A stretch of DNA of 64,000 bases, from the IMG/VR virus record IMGVR_UViG_3300020154_000003, positions 1-64,000 of that record, one strand, 5' to 3'. Origin of the DNA: a virus. The notes under the pieces are model-generated. The model was given only the letters and a program-made list of their open reading frames with translations. It made no database searches and had not been told where the DNA came from. Made by a program: the position numbers and the translations under genes. Positions within the stretch are counted from its first letter, which is position 1. Every line of letters starts with the position of its first letter. Below are positions 1-8,213 of the stretch, piece after piece.

Positions 1-1422
1 TTTAGTCAAAAATTCACTTTTCATCTGCCTATCCAAATCTGAATCTAAAGAACCAGTAGTATTTTTAGTGATTGTTGCGTTAGGCTTCGAATGTTCGATA
101 CACCTAATCTCCAATGTATCATTATTAAAAATAGCATTCTCGAATTTGAAACCATCTTTAGCAAAACGTGCTTTCAAAATTTGCATGTTGGCTAAATTGT
201 CCTGTTTCTGTTCTGGTGAACGTGCAATCGACATCAAGAAGTGTGTTTTTTGTGCTCTCTTAATACTTCCACCCATTTGATCTGATTGAACAAACTCAGA
301 ACTAACTGAACTACGATTACCTTGCACTGCAGTCCAGCACGGAATTTTAAATTCAGCAGCCATCGATTCGAAGGCTTTGATAACTATCAATTCTCCTTTC
401 AAATCATCTCCACCCGTAGCTTTATGTGCTTCAACACAATCGATATAATCGAGAACGATCATATCAAATTTAATGCTGAAATTTTTCTGATAATTAAGAA
501 TCCAATTTTTAATATAAGGTATTGTAATGTCTTCCTGAGGAAGTTTCTTAACAATCAATTTACCACCCTTATTTCTATTTTGGTGCTCGATTACCTTCTC
601 TCTAACTTCATCAGAACGAGTATCGAATTGACTCAAAGGCACTTTAGACCATATTGCATAGTGCTTTCTCCGCACTTCATCAACCTTATCTTCGAATACT
701 ATTTGAAGCACATTCTTTTCAACTTCGAATGCAGTGTTTGCTATTTTTGTTAGGATAGTTGTTTTACCAACACCGAATGGTGCTAATATAATACCCATTT
801 CTTCCCTACCAAGACCACCACCCATTGCTTGATCAATAGCCTTAATCCCTGTTGGAATTGGATGTCTGAATTCTTTCTCTAGTGCAGAATCAATATCTTC
901 AAAGATGTCTTTACCGAAATCATCTTGAAGACCTAATTGACCGATACGCTTTATAGATTCTTCAAATTCATTAACATTTTCTTCTAATGAACCTGTTTTA
1001 ATTTTATCGTAAATCTTATCAGCAAATTTTTTATATTCTTGCTGTTTTACGAATAACCATACGTTTCGTTGAATTATTTCACCATCATCGTCAGTGGAAC
1101 CAGTATGAGTGGCTTTGTCCCATGCCATGATGCGTTTTACCGTACCGTGTAATTCTTCTTTTTCTGTTGCGCTGTAGTGTGAAGCATTAATTGCTTCAAC
1201 AATACTTCTGTTTGAAAGTTGAGGGACTTTCTTATTGGCTTCCAAATATTTTCTAACAATACTTAGAAGTTTCTTTTGAATTACAATGTCAAAATATTGA
1301 CTATTCAGGTTAGGTACGATCTCATTTCCAAATTCTGTATTTGTTAAGATTTGCCATAGAACTTTTAGTTGAAAAGATGGCCCTAAATAGCCAAGGGTTT
1401 CCTTGCTATTATTTTCACTCAT
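1..1422 (-). CDS. Replicative DNA helicase, DnaB/T4 gp41-like (3' end outside window)
   Basis: Predicted hexameric 5'-3' helicase that unwinds the phage replication fork. The frame is open from an ATG at 1422 to the window edge (474 residues visible). The RecA-type core is clear: Walker A APFGVGKTT at about residues 214-222 and a Walker B-like hydrophobic strand ending in LDYID about 80 residues later. The region before it fits a DnaB-type N-terminal domain. It is the last visible gene of a minus-strand replication block (gp32, UvsX, exonuclease, unknown, helicase), matching the functional grouping in T4-like phages. The C-terminus is not in view, so completeness cannot be judged. Confidence 0.88.
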   Translation of the reverse strand, partial: MSENNSKETLGYLGPSFQLKVLWQILTNTEFGNEIVPNLNSQYFDIVIQKKLLSIVRKYLEANKKVPQLSNRSIVEAINASHYSATEKEELHGTVKRIMAWDKATHTGSTDDDGEIIQRNVWLFVKQQEYKKFADKIYDKIKTGSLEENVNEFEESIKRIGQLGLQDDFGKDIFEDIDSALEKEFRHPIPTGIKAIDQAMGGGLGREEMGIILAPFGVGKTTILTKIANTAFEVEKNVLQIVFEDKVDEVRRKHYAIWSKVPLSQFDTRSDEVREKVIEHQNRNKGGKLIVKKLPQEDITIPYIKNWILNYQKNFSIKFDMIVLDYIDCVEAHKATGGDDLKGELIVIKAFESMAAEFKIPCWTAVQGNRSSVSSEFVQSDQMGGSIKRAQKTHFLMSIARSPEQKQDNLANMQILKARFAKDGFKFENAIFNNDTLEIRCIEHSKPNATITKNTTGSLDSDLDRQMKSEFLTK

Positions 1423-1440
1423 ATCTAAATTTATTTAAGG

Positions 1441-2115
1441 TTATCCTGCAAACTCTGTTTGCTTATTATAATCGAATCGAACTTGCTCGACAAAATTATA
1501 ATCACCCTTGTTCTTTAGAAGTTCTTCTCTCCTTTCACGAGAAAGTTCTCTAACTTGTTGAATATTCAAATCAAATACGTTTATGAGTGTATGATCATCC
1601 CACATTTGATTTTTGTCAGTCTTCGCTAAATGGTTCGCCAAATTTTTAACAATCTCACGTACTGTTTTCATAAGTTCGATGGAGAATCTGGCTTCAGGAT
1701 TGTAATTATCCACATAGAAATTTCTTTCTACAATAGGATTATGGTTAATGTACAAACCGAATTTAAATTCAGTACCGCCTTTCATTGGATACGGCTTACC
1801 ACTAACAGGATTGTTTTTTTGGTGTTGTGCAGGCACTTTAAGTTTGAAGTAGCTGAGATCATTTACATCACAAAGCATTTTGTAATAGTTCAATGCGCTA
1901 GACCAACCGTCATTATTTTCAAATGTCAAATCTAAACTACCAGACTGTAGTACAGTTTGAATATCTGAAATAATACTAGGTATCATTTCACGAATATTTA
2001 CTGAATATCTAACTACTGGATTGTATTGATCTGCACTAAAAATTCTTTCCGCGATCACTTCGTTTCTCAAATATATACCAAACTTAAAGTTGTTCTCTTG
2101 TTTTCTTTCTTCCAT
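1441..2115 (-). CDS. Unknown protein made of two copies of one domain
   Basis: Not recognised. The 224-residue protein carries two copies of the same segment: residues ~10-43 (FKFGIYLRNEVIAERIF, then DQYNPVVRYSVNIRE) and ~118-150 (FKFGLYINHNPIVERNF, then DNYNPEARFSIEL). The shared pattern FKFG-Y-(I/V)-ER-F-(A/V)D-YNP-RFS indicates an internal duplication of a compact alpha/beta unit. The C-terminal ~60 residues are charged and helical. It lies 18 nt before the helicase gene on the same strand, inside the replication block. A helicase-loading or fork-associated role is possible from position alone but is not shown by sequence. Confidence 0.7.
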   Translation of the reverse strand: MEERKQENNFKFGIYLRNEVIAERIFSADQYNPVVRYSVNIREMIPSIISDIQTVLQSGSLDLTFENNDGWSSALNYYKMLCDVNDLSYFKLKVPAQHQKNNPVSGKPYPMKGGTEFKFGLYINHNPIVERNFYVDNYNPEARFSIELMKTVREIVKNLANHLAKTDKNQMWDDHTLINVFDLNIQQVRELSRERREELLKNKGDYNFVEQVRFDYNKQTEFAG

Positions 2116-2173
2116 AAAGATTATTAATTACTATCTACAGCAAAGTTATCAATTTATAATTCTATTGCTAGAA

Positions 2174-3223
2174 TTATTGATTATTTTTTTGATATAGTTT
2201 ATACTTTTCTTTTTCTTTCGCAATCACTGTGTAAAATGGTTCAACATAACTGTTGAAATTTCCGTAGTTTGAATACAATGATAAAAAATCATCTTGTTGC
2301 ATCAATTTAAAGAGGTTACTACTTCCTCTATTTTCATCTACCAACGGCATGTCTAGCTGTTCAAGAGCCTCATTAGCTTCATCACTTAAAAAAGGTTTGC
2401 TCAGGTTAATTAGTTGGTAATTAAGTTTTAATCTTTCGACTCCTTCAACAAGATTTTTTAATGCAGCAATTGGCTTTTTCTTACTATTTATTCTTTCCTT
2501 ATTTAAATTATCAGCCAACCCACACAAATCTCGAACACTCATTGGTTTAGTATGCAAGTCCGGGAAATATTTAAATAGTGTTGTTTCTTGCAAACCTTTA
2601 ATTCCTTGAATATTGTCACTTGTATCTCCACAAATAATTTTAAGTGTCAATGCATTCTTGTAATGGAACGGAAAATACATGAAAAAATTACCAGCACTAA
2701 TCAATGCTTTTTTGGAGTGTAACCTTATTTTAATTCCATAATCAAGCAATTGCAAAAAATCTTGATCATTTGTGAATAATATAATATCCTCCGTCTTGCA
2801 TTTCTTCATACAGTACGCTGCGATCAAATCATCAGCTTCAATATCGTCTACCTGTATCTGTCTGAGGTACAATTCTTCAGCATATGACTGTATCTTTACT
2901 TTTTGAAAAAGAATAGATTGTTGTTTTTCCTTTTCTCGCTGAATTTCCTCATCTGTCAACTCTATTTTTTCGTACCACGATTTATTCTTGCGATTGGCCT
3001 TATATTGATTGTCTAGTCTATGCCTATGAATACCACCATTCTCACCATCCCACACTAATACGACTTTATTGATTTGGTATTCCTTAATTAACATTCTTAC
3101 GGTTGTAAGAAAGCCATATAATCCACCCATGAAACCGGATTTAGTATAGGCATTCTTAGAACCGTCAAATGATCTCTTTAGGAGATAAGAACTGTCAATC
3201 AGTAAGGTTTTCGTTGAACTCAC
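2174..3223 (-). CDS. 5'-3' exonuclease / RNase H of the FEN family
   Basis: Predicted flap endonuclease-type nuclease, the counterpart of T4 RNase H (rnh), which removes RNA primers and 5' flaps on the lagging strand. Metal-binding acidic motifs are in the expected order: LLIDSSYLL near the N-terminus, VWDGENGG (~58-65), DDIEADDL (~122-129), TNDQDF (~150-155) and a helix-hairpin-helix-like GDTSDNIQGIKG (~199-210). The length, 349 residues, is a little above T4 RNase H (305). The start is GTG; no in-frame ATG occurs before residue 32, which would delete the first catalytic aspartate. It lies 11 nt downstream of the recombinase gene. Confidence 0.85.
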   Translation of the reverse strand: MSSTKTLLIDSSYLLKRSFDGSKNAYTKSGFMGGLYGFLTTVRMLIKEYQINKVVLVWDGENGGIHRHRLDNQYKANRKNKSWYEKIELTDEEIQREKEKQQSILFQKVKIQSYAEELYLRQIQVDDIEADDLIAAYCMKKCKTEDIILFTNDQDFLQLLDYGIKIRLHSKKALISAGNFFMYFPFHYKNALTLKIICGDTSDNIQGIKGLQETTLFKYFPDLHTKPMSVRDLCGLADNLNKERINSKKKPIAALKNLVEGVERLKLNYQLINLSKPFLSDEANEALEQLDMPLVDENRGSSNLFKLMQQDDFLSLYSNYGNFNSYVEPFYTVIAKEKEKYKLYQKNNQ

Positions 3224-3234
3224 TATTTGTTATT

Positions 3235-4287
3235 TTAATCGTTACTCTCAATATCAACCAATCTGGTCTCAATGTCTTCCGCATTAACATCCTTACCAAG
3301 TTTGTCTCTGAAGAAACTAATGTTTTGCTTCTTATAAGCATCAATATCAGCTTTCTCTGAACCAATAAAACCATGTGGTGTTGAAATTAATGATCCCTCC
3401 AATGAGATACCTCCTAGCGGGCCATCAACTTGATTCTTAAACACTGACACATTTGTTTTGATACCGTAAAGAATATCATTACCTGCGAACGTTGCACCAA
3501 TTGCTTTTGTACCGTGACCCATGATACCACCGTGGTGATAAATAAGTCTTGCACCGTATGCAAATGCTTCTCCACCTTTGTGCTTCACAGTAATCATAGG
3601 TGCTGAACCTTGAGTCCAGATTTTCTGAACTGCAATCATTGTGTTGGTATAAGGTTTATTTACTTTACGTGAATTCGGGATACGGTAGTTCACAAGAGAT
3701 TTGAACGCTCTTTCGAAAGCACCTGCGTTCCACATATTGTTCTGGTTGGTATCATTAGATTTTGCCTCAATTGTCATATTGCAATCAAGCGTACCCAATG
3801 AGTCAATCATGAACAACAAATCGAAAGGCAATTCACCAGCATCTTGAAGATCAAGTAAGTGGTGACATGCATCCGCAAGGTCTTCAATACTCGCTTCTTG
3901 CTTATCCTTTTTCTTTCTTCTACCGTAGTTTTCAAGAAGATAATCGTTGTCAATATCAATGTAATCTGCTTCCCAATTAAAACCAATGTTGGCTAATCGT
4001 TCACGACCAAGGTTATTTTCAGTATCGATCAAAATAGGTAACACACCCATTTTTTGGGCTGCAACTACTGCCTCACTTACTGATGTTGATTTACCAGTAT
4101 TTGTGAATCCTCTACTTAATGATACATATCCTTTAGGAAATCCGGGAAGTCCTGTTGCTTTTTGAAAAGCAGGTGAGCATTGGAACCATTCTAATGGTTT
4201 ATCTGGTACATCTGCACCATTTATTTTCTTTTTAAAATTCTCTAATGAAAATTGTTTTTTTGCTGTTGGTTTCTTTTGTAATTCCAT
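3235..4287 (-). CDS. uvsX: UvsX/RecA-type recombinase
   Basis: Predicted RecA-family strand-exchange protein for recombination-dependent replication and repair. Walker A GFTNTGKST lies at ~60-68, a PILIDTENN strand follows, and a Walker B-like LLFMIDSLGTLD lies mid-protein. A MAW-like region and glycine-rich DNA-binding loops follow (GGEAFAYGARL, HHGGIMGHGTKAIGA). The frame extends upstream to a GTG at 4302, but the ATG at 4287 gives a natural start (MELQKKP). Of 350 residues, it is close to T4 UvsX (391). It follows gp32 across a terminator-like hairpin and precedes the exonuclease. Confidence 0.87.
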   Translation of the reverse strand: MELQKKPTAKKQFSLENFKKKINGADVPDKPLEWFQCSPAFQKATGLPGFPKGYVSLSRGFTNTGKSTSVSEAVVAAQKMGVLPILIDTENNLGRERLANIGFNWEADYIDIDNDYLLENYGRRKKKDKQEASIEDLADACHHLLDLQDAGELPFDLLFMIDSLGTLDCNMTIEAKSNDTNQNNMWNAGAFERAFKSLVNYRIPNSRKVNKPYTNTMIAVQKIWTQGSAPMITVKHKGGEAFAYGARLIYHHGGIMGHGTKAIGATFAGNDILYGIKTNVSVFKNQVDGPLGGISLEGSLISTPHGFIGSEKADIDAYKKQNISFFRDKLGKDVNAEDIETRLVDIESND

Positions 4288-4323
4288 GTAATTTACATGC
4301 ACTAAAAATAAGATTATGAAAAA

Positions 4324-4345
4324 GAAGGGAGCCTTTGCTCCCTTC
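4324..4345 (-). terminator. Intrinsic terminator after gp32
   Basis: The arms GAAGGGAGC (4324-4332) and GCTCCCTTC (4337-4345) form a 9-bp GC-rich stem with a 4-nt loop. On the minus strand it is followed by a run of five T. It sits between the stop of gp32 (4371) and the start of uvsX (4287), so gp32 can be expressed apart from the genes below it, as in T4. Confidence 0.85.
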
Positions 4346-4370
4346 CTTATTTATTCTATGATTTACTCAA

Positions 4371-5642
4371 TTAGAAAGGTAGATCATCGTAGCTGTCATT
4401 CCCTGCAGCAATTGGTTGCTGTTGAGTTGTTTGTGGTTGCGCTGGTTGTTGTACTGGCGCAGCACCGATGTCACTTGAATTGTGATTGAAGGTTTTGACA
4501 TCTGCTTCAGTGATAGTTGTTATATCAGGCTTTGAACTTTCGTTCACAGTTGATATTGCAGCACCTGCGTATGATGAGTCATCTTCATCGTAGTTGCTAT
4601 ATTCATCTTCTGCATCCAAATTGTCATCTCTTCTATTAGCTGCGGCTTCAAGTTCAGGATGATTAGGGAAAACCCATCTCTTGTTATTGGAATCGCTATC
4701 ATCCCAATAAGGTGCATTACCCTCTGCTGCCAATTCCAAGAATTGCAACGGTGTAATACCTCTAGCTACTGCTGGTTTGAACACATCTCTCCATTCAGTT
4801 TTATCTTCGAGCCATTCTTTTTCCTTCATAGGATCAGTGCTCAATTTAGATGGGCCTCTTGCGATAACCGCAGACACATCCTTGTATGTATATGTTTTTC
4901 CGGGCATTTGACTGTCAACCACAATGATTGTGAAGTCAGTACCAGTATTAACATCGGTGAAATCTCCATGTTGTAATGAATATTCTTCAGTTACTGACAT
5001 GAGCGTATCGAATACTCCTTTGTTTTTGAAGTTGTGCTTAAATCTCCAGAATTTTTTACCGTCTTTTTCAACGCCTCTGTCGATACCACTAAGAATATAA
5101 AATTTCTTAGCTTCCATTTTGCTGGCTTCACTCCAAATTTCCTTATTCTTGTTGAATATTCTCAATTCGTCAGAAGTCAAATCTCTTTCAATTTGCTCTT
5201 TCTTTTTACCTTTTACTTTCGCTTGGATTGAACGATCTTGAGTAGCCAAATGTACTTTAGCTTTCTTACACAAAGGGCAATGTGCTGCAACCAAAACAGG
5301 TTTACCGTTCTGATCAACTACTGGTTGTCCGTTTTTGTCAATTGCTTGAACCTTAGGATCGTTGAATTGAGGACAGTAAATTTTTTTCCAGTTCTTACCT
5401 ACTTTTACTTCGTGGAAGTATGCAGGTTGGAAAAGTCTGTCGATGAGAGGAACTTTAATGTCCTTGTTAGTTGGGGGGAGGGGTCTAAAATATTCTTTAT
5501 CCCTTCTAGGAGTGAAGTATTTAGCTAATTTTTCTTCTTTAGAAACAAACTTTTTTACTTCTTTTCGCTTCTTGTAGTGAGCGAACATACTTTGTAAGTT
5601 CTCAGAGCCTTGCTGAGATGTTACTTCATTGCTATCTGCCAT
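4371..5642 (-). CDS. Single-stranded DNA-binding protein, T4 gp32-like
   Basis: Predicted ssDNA-binding protein that coats replication and recombination intermediates. A basic N-terminus (residues ~23-47, many K/R) fits the cooperativity domain. The core contains a zinc-site candidate (C90, H121, C122, C125; HCPLC). The ~100-residue C-terminal tail is acidic and Q/P-rich and ends in DSYDDLPF, like the acidic protein-interaction tips of SSBs. The length is 423 residues against 301 in T4, mainly from the long tail. It is bracketed by its own promoter region (5677-5772) and a strong terminator, consistent with separate high-level expression. Confidence 0.86.
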   Translation of the reverse strand: MADSNEVTSQQGSENLQSMFAHYKKRKEVKKFVSKEEKLAKYFTPRRDKEYFRPLPPTNKDIKVPLIDRLFQPAYFHEVKVGKNWKKIYCPQFNDPKVQAIDKNGQPVVDQNGKPVLVAAHCPLCKKAKVHLATQDRSIQAKVKGKKKEQIERDLTSDELRIFNKNKEIWSEASKMEAKKFYILSGIDRGVEKDGKKFWRFKHNFKNKGVFDTLMSVTEEYSLQHGDFTDVNTGTDFTIIVVDSQMPGKTYTYKDVSAVIARGPSKLSTDPMKEKEWLEDKTEWRDVFKPAVARGITPLQFLELAAEGNAPYWDDSDSNNKRWVFPNHPELEAAANRRDDNLDAEDEYSNYDEDDSSYAGAAISTVNESSKPDITTITEADVKTFNHNSSDIGAAPVQQPAQPQTTQQQPIAAGNDSYDDLPF

Positions 5643-5676
5643 GATTTAATCTATTTATTATTTAATCGTTGTATCG

Positions 5677-5707
5677 TAAACATATATGACTTTCATGTAA
5701 AAGTCAA
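5677..5707 (-). promoter_or_regulatory. Bacteroidota-type promoter for gp32
   Basis: On the minus strand TTG (5707-5705) is followed after exactly 20 nt by TATGTTTA (5684-5677). This matches the Bacteroidota primary-sigma pattern TTG-N19/20-TAnnTTTG except for the last base. The element ends 34 nt before the gp32 start codon. The same arrangement with identical spacing occurs before the gene at 37404. Confidence 0.65.
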
Positions 5708-5764
5708 CTTATTCACGCTATTTATTTTCTAATCCTTAATTAATTTTTAATCGTTCCGTACTGT

Positions 5765-5772
5765 ATAAATAC
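5765..5772 (-). promoter_or_regulatory. Late-promoter-like motif upstream of gp32
   Basis: GTATTTAT on the minus strand, preceded by CA rather than the usual TA/AA and lacking the GAAAA extension. It lies 122 nt upstream of gp32, farther than the other copies. It could add late expression to gp32 or be a chance match. Confidence 0.35.
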
Positions 5773-5776
5773 TGCT

Positions 5777-7159
5777 TTACGCAGAAAAAGCTTCATCATT
5801 TACAATGGTAAATCCGATAGGAGATTTTACACTAAAAATTGAATTATTTGACAATTTTAACTCTAAAAAATAATCCTGAGGAACTAACCAACTGGTATCC
5901 AACTCGAACTCATACCCTCTGAATGTTCTATTTACTTGAGTAAAGGGAATTATCTCCATATGAGTTCTACCACCTTGTTTAATGTACAATCTATATGAAA
6001 TATCTAACGGCAAATTGTCATCCTGACTACCATATAATTGTTTAATTAATACTTCAATCTTACGCTTGTCACCTCTTTTGAGATATTCGCCAGATTTTAA
6101 ACCGTGGTAGCTAAAATGGAAATTTTCAGGGTTAATAGTGTTCGACAGATCAAAACTGTAATACTTATCAGAATTAATTAAATAAAAATCCTGTGAGATG
6201 ACTTTAATTTTACTGTTCTGAATTATTGTCCATTGATCATTGAAAATAACTGCATCAGGATATACTGAAGAATCAACACTCAACTCTATTTTATAAACTC
6301 CCTTTTTAACTCTTGTGATATTGTCGCCTGTTATTGTTGTCAACACTTCACCTTCATAATCATAAATGGTTACTGCACTAACTGTCACGTCACCAGCACT
6401 ACTATATAAGTAAAGACTATTCGTCTTATCCATGTAGAAGTATTTTCTATCATCCGTAATTACGTCATCGACAATTGTTTCTATGTAAGGTTCAAATACT
6501 GTGTTAGTGTGACGTAAATGGAATGCTACTGCTTGTCTATATAATGTGGTTAATGCTTCAATGGCATCAGTGAATTTAATTCCTAAACCATAATTAGTTT
6601 CACCGCTGAACAGTATTGCATTTACATAATCAGTAACATCAATTGAAAAATCTTCATTTCCTTTAGGAAAAGATTGAGTCCCAATCACTGTTGATCCTGT
6701 ACTGTTGAATGCTCCTTCACTCTCCCATAACTGACCAGTCTTTCCAGAGTACCAGTTACTCGCCATTGGTGTGATACCAAAATTCATTAAGCTTTCATCA
6801 CTATAAAGCAAATCATAACCAGCACCTTCATCCCAATCCTCTGCTAACGTAAATAACTCAAGCTGGAAACTACTTGCTCGTTCAATTGCCTCACTATATG
6901 ATTTTTTACCTAATAAATCAGGTCTGTTAGCAATTGTATTTTTTAAAACTAATTTGTGTGATGTAATTTGAGATTCGGTAATGCCTTCATTGGATATTTT
7001 AGTAGTTAAGTCATCCAAACCTAATTTGAAGATGATTCTACTGACAGATGCATCAGCAGTACCGTAAGAAACTTCTCCAACAGGATTTTGAGAATTGTTA
7101 GATTCATTACCCTCTATAAGCGTATTGTTTTTCTCAAAATATGATCTGAAAATTGACAT
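5777..7159 (-). CDS. Probable virion protein with DNRLRE-like beta-sandwich region
   Basis: Predicted structural protein of 460 residues. The N-terminal half reads like the DNRLRE/stalk beta-sandwich of surface and virion proteins: a repeated hydrophobic-strand pattern with LAEDWDEGAGYD (~106-117), ASNWYSG, then a DVTDYVNAIL strand and NYGLGIKF. The C-terminal half is beta-rich with Ig-like spacing and ends in FTIVNDEAFSA. A late-promoter motif lies 16 nt before the ATG, which supports a late virion role. Its position in the particle (baseplate, fibre or head decoration) cannot be told from sequence. Confidence 0.6.
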   Translation of the reverse strand: MSIFRSYFEKNNTLIEGNESNNSQNPVGEVSYGTADASVSRIIFKLGLDDLTTKISNEGITESQITSHKLVLKNTIANRPDLLGKKSYSEAIERASSFQLELFTLAEDWDEGAGYDLLYSDESLMNFGITPMASNWYSGKTGQLWESEGAFNSTGSTVIGTQSFPKGNEDFSIDVTDYVNAILFSGETNYGLGIKFTDAIEALTTLYRQAVAFHLRHTNTVFEPYIETIVDDVITDDRKYFYMDKTNSLYLYSSAGDVTVSAVTIYDYEGEVLTTITGDNITRVKKGVYKIELSVDSSVYPDAVIFNDQWTIIQNSKIKVISQDFYLINSDKYYSFDLSNTINPENFHFSYHGLKSGEYLKRGDKRKIEVLIKQLYGSQDDNLPLDISYRLYIKQGGRTHMEIIPFTQVNRTFRGYEFELDTSWLVPQDYFLELKLSNNSIFSVKSPIGFTIVNDEAFSA

Positions 7160-7175
7160 CTATATTAGTTTTCTA

Positions 7176-7183
7176 ATAAATAC
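7176..7183 (-). promoter_or_regulatory. Late promoter motif
   Basis: The minus strand reads TAGTATTTATTAGAAAA, a full match to the late consensus. It ends 16 nt before the start codon at 7159. Confidence 0.75.
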
Positions 7184-7202
7184 TAAAATGGTTAAAATAA
7201 AA

Positions 7203-7222
7203 CCGCACCCTTTACGGTGCGG
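7203..7222 (-). terminator. Intrinsic terminator after the 7263-8003 gene
   Basis: CCGCACC (7203-7209) pairs with GGTGCGG (7216-7222) around a 6-nt loop. The minus strand continues TTTTATTTT. It ends the 8191-7263 transcription unit just upstream of the next late promoter. Confidence 0.85.
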
Positions 7223-7262
7223 AAGTGTTATTTAAGGTTATCTGGTATTCAGAACCTTCCAA

Positions 7263-8003
7263 TTAAAACTTATCGAAGCTATCTTTAACTTCGTATGGAG
7301 ATAATTTAGGAAGTTGATCAAAATCAGCCATATACCCACCATCCTGAGTCTTAACTATCCCTTTGCTATTCATACTATCCATTCTACCTTGGAATGTGTT
7401 GTTATTCCACATGTCATTTAAATTGAAGTAGTATGGGTGACTATCCATTTTTCTATTGTCAAATTTTTCAACATCAGTAGGTTCCTTAACCTTTTCAACT
7501 TCTTTTGAAAATTGAGCCAATTGTGAATTAAGACTTAAAACCAAACCTTCCAGTTCATCCATCTTTCTTGACATTCCTCTCATTGCGTCCAATTGATATT
7601 CCATTACCTTTTTCTGTAATTCTTCTTTGCTCGGCCCTAGATCAGGTGCTGGAGCAATTGGGGCAGATGTTGCATCCATTGCAGGAGCAGGGGAAGGTAC
7701 TGGTTCAGGTGCTGGCGCAGCAGTTGTTGCTGTTCCTTGAGGGGCAGCAGCAGGGTCAGGAGTAGGTTGTGTTGGTGCCGCAGTTCCCACAGGCTGTGCT
7801 GCAGGGTCTGGTGCTGTAGATGCTGACGTTTGACCAGAAGCAGGTGATATTGCGCCCTCAGCTTCCTTCATGTTCCATCCTTCAGGAATTGGATCAAATG
7901 ACTTGTCATCCATTACCGCACGATAAATCGGACTTTCATTTATAACATACTTACTTTTATAGAGCATTTTTTGAATATGCTCATTAAGTTCTGGCTTCTG
8001 CAT
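7263..8003 (-). CDS. Late protein with LNEHI N-terminal tag and Ala/Pro-rich linker
   Basis: Not recognised as a family. The 246 residues divide into an N-terminal tag (LNEHIQKMLYKSKYVINES, residues 6-24), a low-complexity A/P/T/Q-rich linker (~50-120), a coiled-coil-like segment (~125-170) and a C-terminal tail. The tag closely resembles the N-terminus of the otherwise unrelated protein at 46364-47134 (LNEHIDRMIKISEYKIPET). Both genes are in late transcription units. A packaged internal head protein with a targeting/cleavage peptide, as for T4 internal proteins, is an inference. It lies 11 nt downstream of the small gene 8015-8191, which shares its promoter. Confidence 0.6.
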   Translation of the reverse strand: MQKPELNEHIQKMLYKSKYVINESPIYRAVMDDKSFDPIPEGWNMKEAEGAISPASGQTSASTAPDPAAQPVGTAAPTQPTPDPAAAPQGTATTAAPAPEPVPSPAPAMDATSAPIAPAPDLGPSKEELQKKVMEYQLDAMRGMSRKMDELEGLVLSLNSQLAQFSKEVEKVKEPTDVEKFDNRKMDSHPYYFNLNDMWNNNTFQGRMDSMNSKGIVKTQDGGYMADFDQLPKLSPYEVKDSFDKF

Positions 8004-8014
8004 GTCAGAAATAA

Positions 8015-8191
8015 TTAATATTGTTCTCTCAATAATTGCTTACCATCTTTGGTTACAAAAACCTTGTCAACTCTTTCGATCAAACCTTCGCGGTCGCTCA
8101 ATATCATTTTCTTAGCGTTTTTCGCTTTTCTTTTTGAAGAGTCATTCAAGAAATTGTCCAAAGCATTAGTATTTTTTTCTACGTTGTCCAT
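8015..8191 (-). CDS. Small basic late protein, unknown
   Basis: A 58-residue open frame with ATG at 8191 and TAA at 8015. The protein is charged, with a central lysine-rich helix (SSKRKAKNAKKM) and the C-terminal motif DKVFVTKDGKQLL. A full late-promoter motif ends 14 nt upstream of the start, the best support that it is a real gene. It is the first gene of a two-gene late unit with 7263-8003. No family was recognised; a scaffold, core or regulatory role is open. Confidence 0.6.
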   Translation of the reverse strand: MDNVEKNTNALDNFLNDSSKRKAKNAKKMILSDREGLIERVDKVFVTKDGKQLLREQY

Positions 8192-8205
8192 AGTAATATT
8201 TTCTC

Positions 8206-8213
8206 ATAAATAC
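8206..8213 (-). promoter_or_regulatory. Late promoter motif
   Basis: The minus strand reads TAGTATTTATGAGAAAATA, a full consensus match ending 14 nt before the ATG at 8191. It touches the stop codon of the upstream glycan cassette. Confidence 0.75.

Noticed and set aside
4287-4302. Longer starts from GTG/TTG (uvsX at 4302, cupin at 10650, GT at 18950, small gene at 23003, nuclease at 35679).
   Set aside because: In each case an ATG follows within a few codons, and the extension adds no conserved-looking residues.
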